From JBGSIC01 sp041751875 (GTDB taxonomy: Bacteria > Bdellovibrionota > FAC87 > UBA2466 > JACKAF01), in assembly GCA_041751875.1 (NCBI GenBank), contig JBGSIC010000029.1, forward strand, positions 248,001-312,000: a stretch of DNA of 64,000 nt, given 5' to 3'. A model generated the notes under the pieces. That model was not told the origin of the DNA. It searched no databases and saw nothing but the letters and a program-made list of their open reading frames with translations. Made by a program: the position numbers and the translations under genes. Position 1 is the first letter of the stretch; each line of letters starts with the position of its first letter. Shown here in pieces: positions 62,721-64,000 of this stretch.

Positions 62721-64000
62721 TTACTTCTTTCGAGACTTGGCCTTAGCGGGCGCTTTCTTGGCCGCGGGCTTTACGCTCGCCGGGGCGCGCTTCTGCACAG
62801 GAGCCGCCACAGGGGCTTCCACGAGTGCCGCCGGGGGAGGCGTTGCCTGTGCCGGTGCGGCTGCAGGTGCTTCTTCGGAGCTCTCAGCCCTTGCGCGTTC
62901 GAAGAAGTCCGTGCGAACTTTTTCTTCAGAGCTTTGACCGTCAGAGGCGAAGAGATCCACGACCGGAGAGGTGCCCACCATGTGGTAGGTTACCGTACGG
63001 TTCTTCTCTTCGTTCCCAAGCTTATCGATGCTTTTGTAGGTTAGTTTATACAGACGCTCTTTAGCGGTGATCGTAATGGGGCCATCGTAGTTCTGCATGG
63101 GACCATCGTTTACGCTGTATAAAGTTTTTTCTACGCCCACACCCTTGTTGATCACGTTGAAAGTAAGGATATTCGGGGAAGGCGAGTAAATTAAACCATC
63201 ACGGTTGACCAAAGGCTGAGCCGTTTCAATAGTGGTTTCAGGTGGTGTGGTCTGCACGAAAACAGAGAACGTACGGGAAGGCTCCACGTTACCTGCGCGA
63301 TCGATCGCGTGATAAGAAATCTTATGAAGTCCCGATTCCAAGAAACGGATGGGCTCATAATACGTGCGGTAGTCTTGCTCGTTGTCTACGCGAAACTCAA
63401 TGCGATCAAGGCCGACGACGTTGTCTTTGGCTTCGAGTTTCAGTGCGAAGTCGCGCGTCGCAAAATTAACACCGCCCGTGTTTACAATCGTTCCCTGCGT
63501 GGTGGCAACCGTGCGCGGAGGCGTGGAAACAGTGTAAATCGTCATCGACTTTTCACGTTCCTTGTTACCGACGTTATCTTCGGCATAGTAGGAAAGAGTG
63601 TGTGGTCCTTCTCTTAAAAAGAAGATGGGACGCTGATAGGGCGTAGGCTCTTGATTGTCGATTTTCACCCAAATATTCTTCACGGCAGACGATCCACGAA
63701 CACTTACTTCAGGATCTTTTTCTGACTGAATCTGAACTTCAGGATCCGTAGCTTTAATTTCAAAGTTTACGGAATCGTTGGTGACCAAATAGTTTTTTCC
63801 CTCAATCGTGGAGGGTTTGGCTTGGCCGTTGATGTTCATGACAGACTGAGGGGCGGTACCGTCCGCAACAAATTCAATTTTATTTACTTCTTCTACGTTA
63901 CCCACGCGATCGACCGCGCGAACGAAGATGACTTGAGCGCCGGATTTTTCGACGAGAATGGGCGCTGTGTAGGCCGAGAAGTTGTTGCCATCAAATGAGT
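62721..64000 (-). CDS. OmpL47/Ig-like repeat protein, C-terminal part (5' end outside window)
   Basis: The frame is open to base 64000, giving about 426 C-terminal residues of a longer protein; the in-frame GTG at 63905 is not the start because the repeat pattern continues upstream (FVRAVDRVGNVEEV). Repeats of about 100 residues have the OmpL47 form: a YTxPI or YxxPI block, G-x-H-x-L/I-x-Y, then DxxGN (LSYYAEDNVGNKE, ISYHAIDRAGNVE, LTYKSIDKLGNEE). The tail is Ala/Pro/Lys-rich (about the last 60 residues). OmpL47-type domains occur in surface and adhesion proteins. Exported location is inferred. Confidence 0.8.
   Translation of the reverse strand, partial: SFDGNNFSAYTAPILVEKSGAQVIFVRAVDRVGNVEEVNKIEFVADGTAPQSVMNINGQAKPSTIEGKNYLVTNDSVNFEIKATDPEVQIQSEKDPEVSVRGSSAVKNIWVKIDNQEPTPYQRPIFFLREGPHTLSYYAEDNVGNKEREKSMTIYTVSTPPRTVATTQGTIVNTGGVNFATRDFALKLEAKDNVVGLDRIEFRVDNEQDYRTYYEPIRFLESGLHKISYHAIDRAGNVEPSRTFSVFVQTTPPETTIETAQPLVNRDGLIYSPSPNILTFNVINKGVGVEKTLYSVNDGPMQNYDGPITITAKERLYKLTYKSIDKLGNEEKNRTVTYHMVGTSPVVDLFASDGQSSEEKVRTDFFERARAESSEEAPAAAPAQATPPPAALVEAPVAAPVQKRAPASVKPAAKKAPAKAKSRKK

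Overview
The window looks like chromosomal DNA of a Gram-negative bacterium from the Bdellovibrionota / former Deltaproteobacteria side of the tree. The pointers are an outer-membrane beta-barrel, PBP4 and lytic transglycosylases, a protein with the AgmX/PglI-type C-terminal domain known from myxobacterial gliding machinery, GYF and PilZ proteins, and a CheX/CheY/CheD chemosensory set. This is a judgement by eye; no 16S or marker tree was run. Genes are densely packed, often with 4-base ATGA or TTGA overlaps and frequent TTG/GTG starts. No insertion sequence, phage or CRISPR array was seen.

Layout. 0-4 kb: end of hslV, hslU, a tRNA-dihydrouridine synthase, a metallo-hydrolase and a convergent lytic transglycosylase. 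4.1-10.5 kb: a surface-glycan island of glycosyltransferases, a 2OG-Fe(II) oxygenase, a radical SAM/SPASM protein and an SGNH hydrolase. 10.5-15.4 kb: a minus-strand housekeeping operon (tmk, holB, metG, tatD, RmlD-like reductase), then tRNA-Leu(CAG). 15.6-17 kb: two secreted CAP-like proteins. 17.5-24 kb: GNAT and EamA genes facing a tight four-gene operon (2OG oxygenase, aldehyde dehydrogenase, BCCT transporter, methylaspartate-ammonia-lyase-like enolase) that reads as an uncharacterised amino-compound catabolic pathway. 24-31 kb: envelope and secreted proteins, many acting on peptidoglycan (NamZ/DUF1343, lytic transglycosylase, DacB) plus a trypsin-like protease. 31-41.5 kb: a response-regulator diguanylate cyclase, rsmE, an FAH-family hydrolase, a zapA-ygfA-ymdB-tyrS-antiporter operon and a glycosyltransferase.

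41.6-61 kb is the most distinctive part: a chemosensory cluster (cheX-cheY; cheR, a CheD-receiver-degenerate-CheB fusion, cheB; cheA-mcp-cheW) that runs on the same strand into a PilZ protein, a GYF-PilZ protein, a 1499-residue TPR protein, a small exported protein, an FHA-like/AgmX-PglI-type trans-envelope protein and a large helical-repeat protein. All three chemotaxis units are preceded by sequences resembling sigma-28 promoters (GCCGATAA or ACCGATAA). The simplest reading is a motility-regulon chemosensory system linked to c-di-GMP readout and a Glt-like envelope-spanning machine. 61-64 kb: a GT-C-like membrane transferase and the C-terminal part of an OmpL47-type repeat protein that runs off the right end.

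Several REP-like palindromes (ends AGGTGCC/GGCACCT, shared internal mismatch, two copies nested) are scattered from 36 kb to 61 kb, and a different dispersed palindromic repeat (CATTGCGAGG...GAAGCAATC type) occurs at 15.55 and 41.5 kb.
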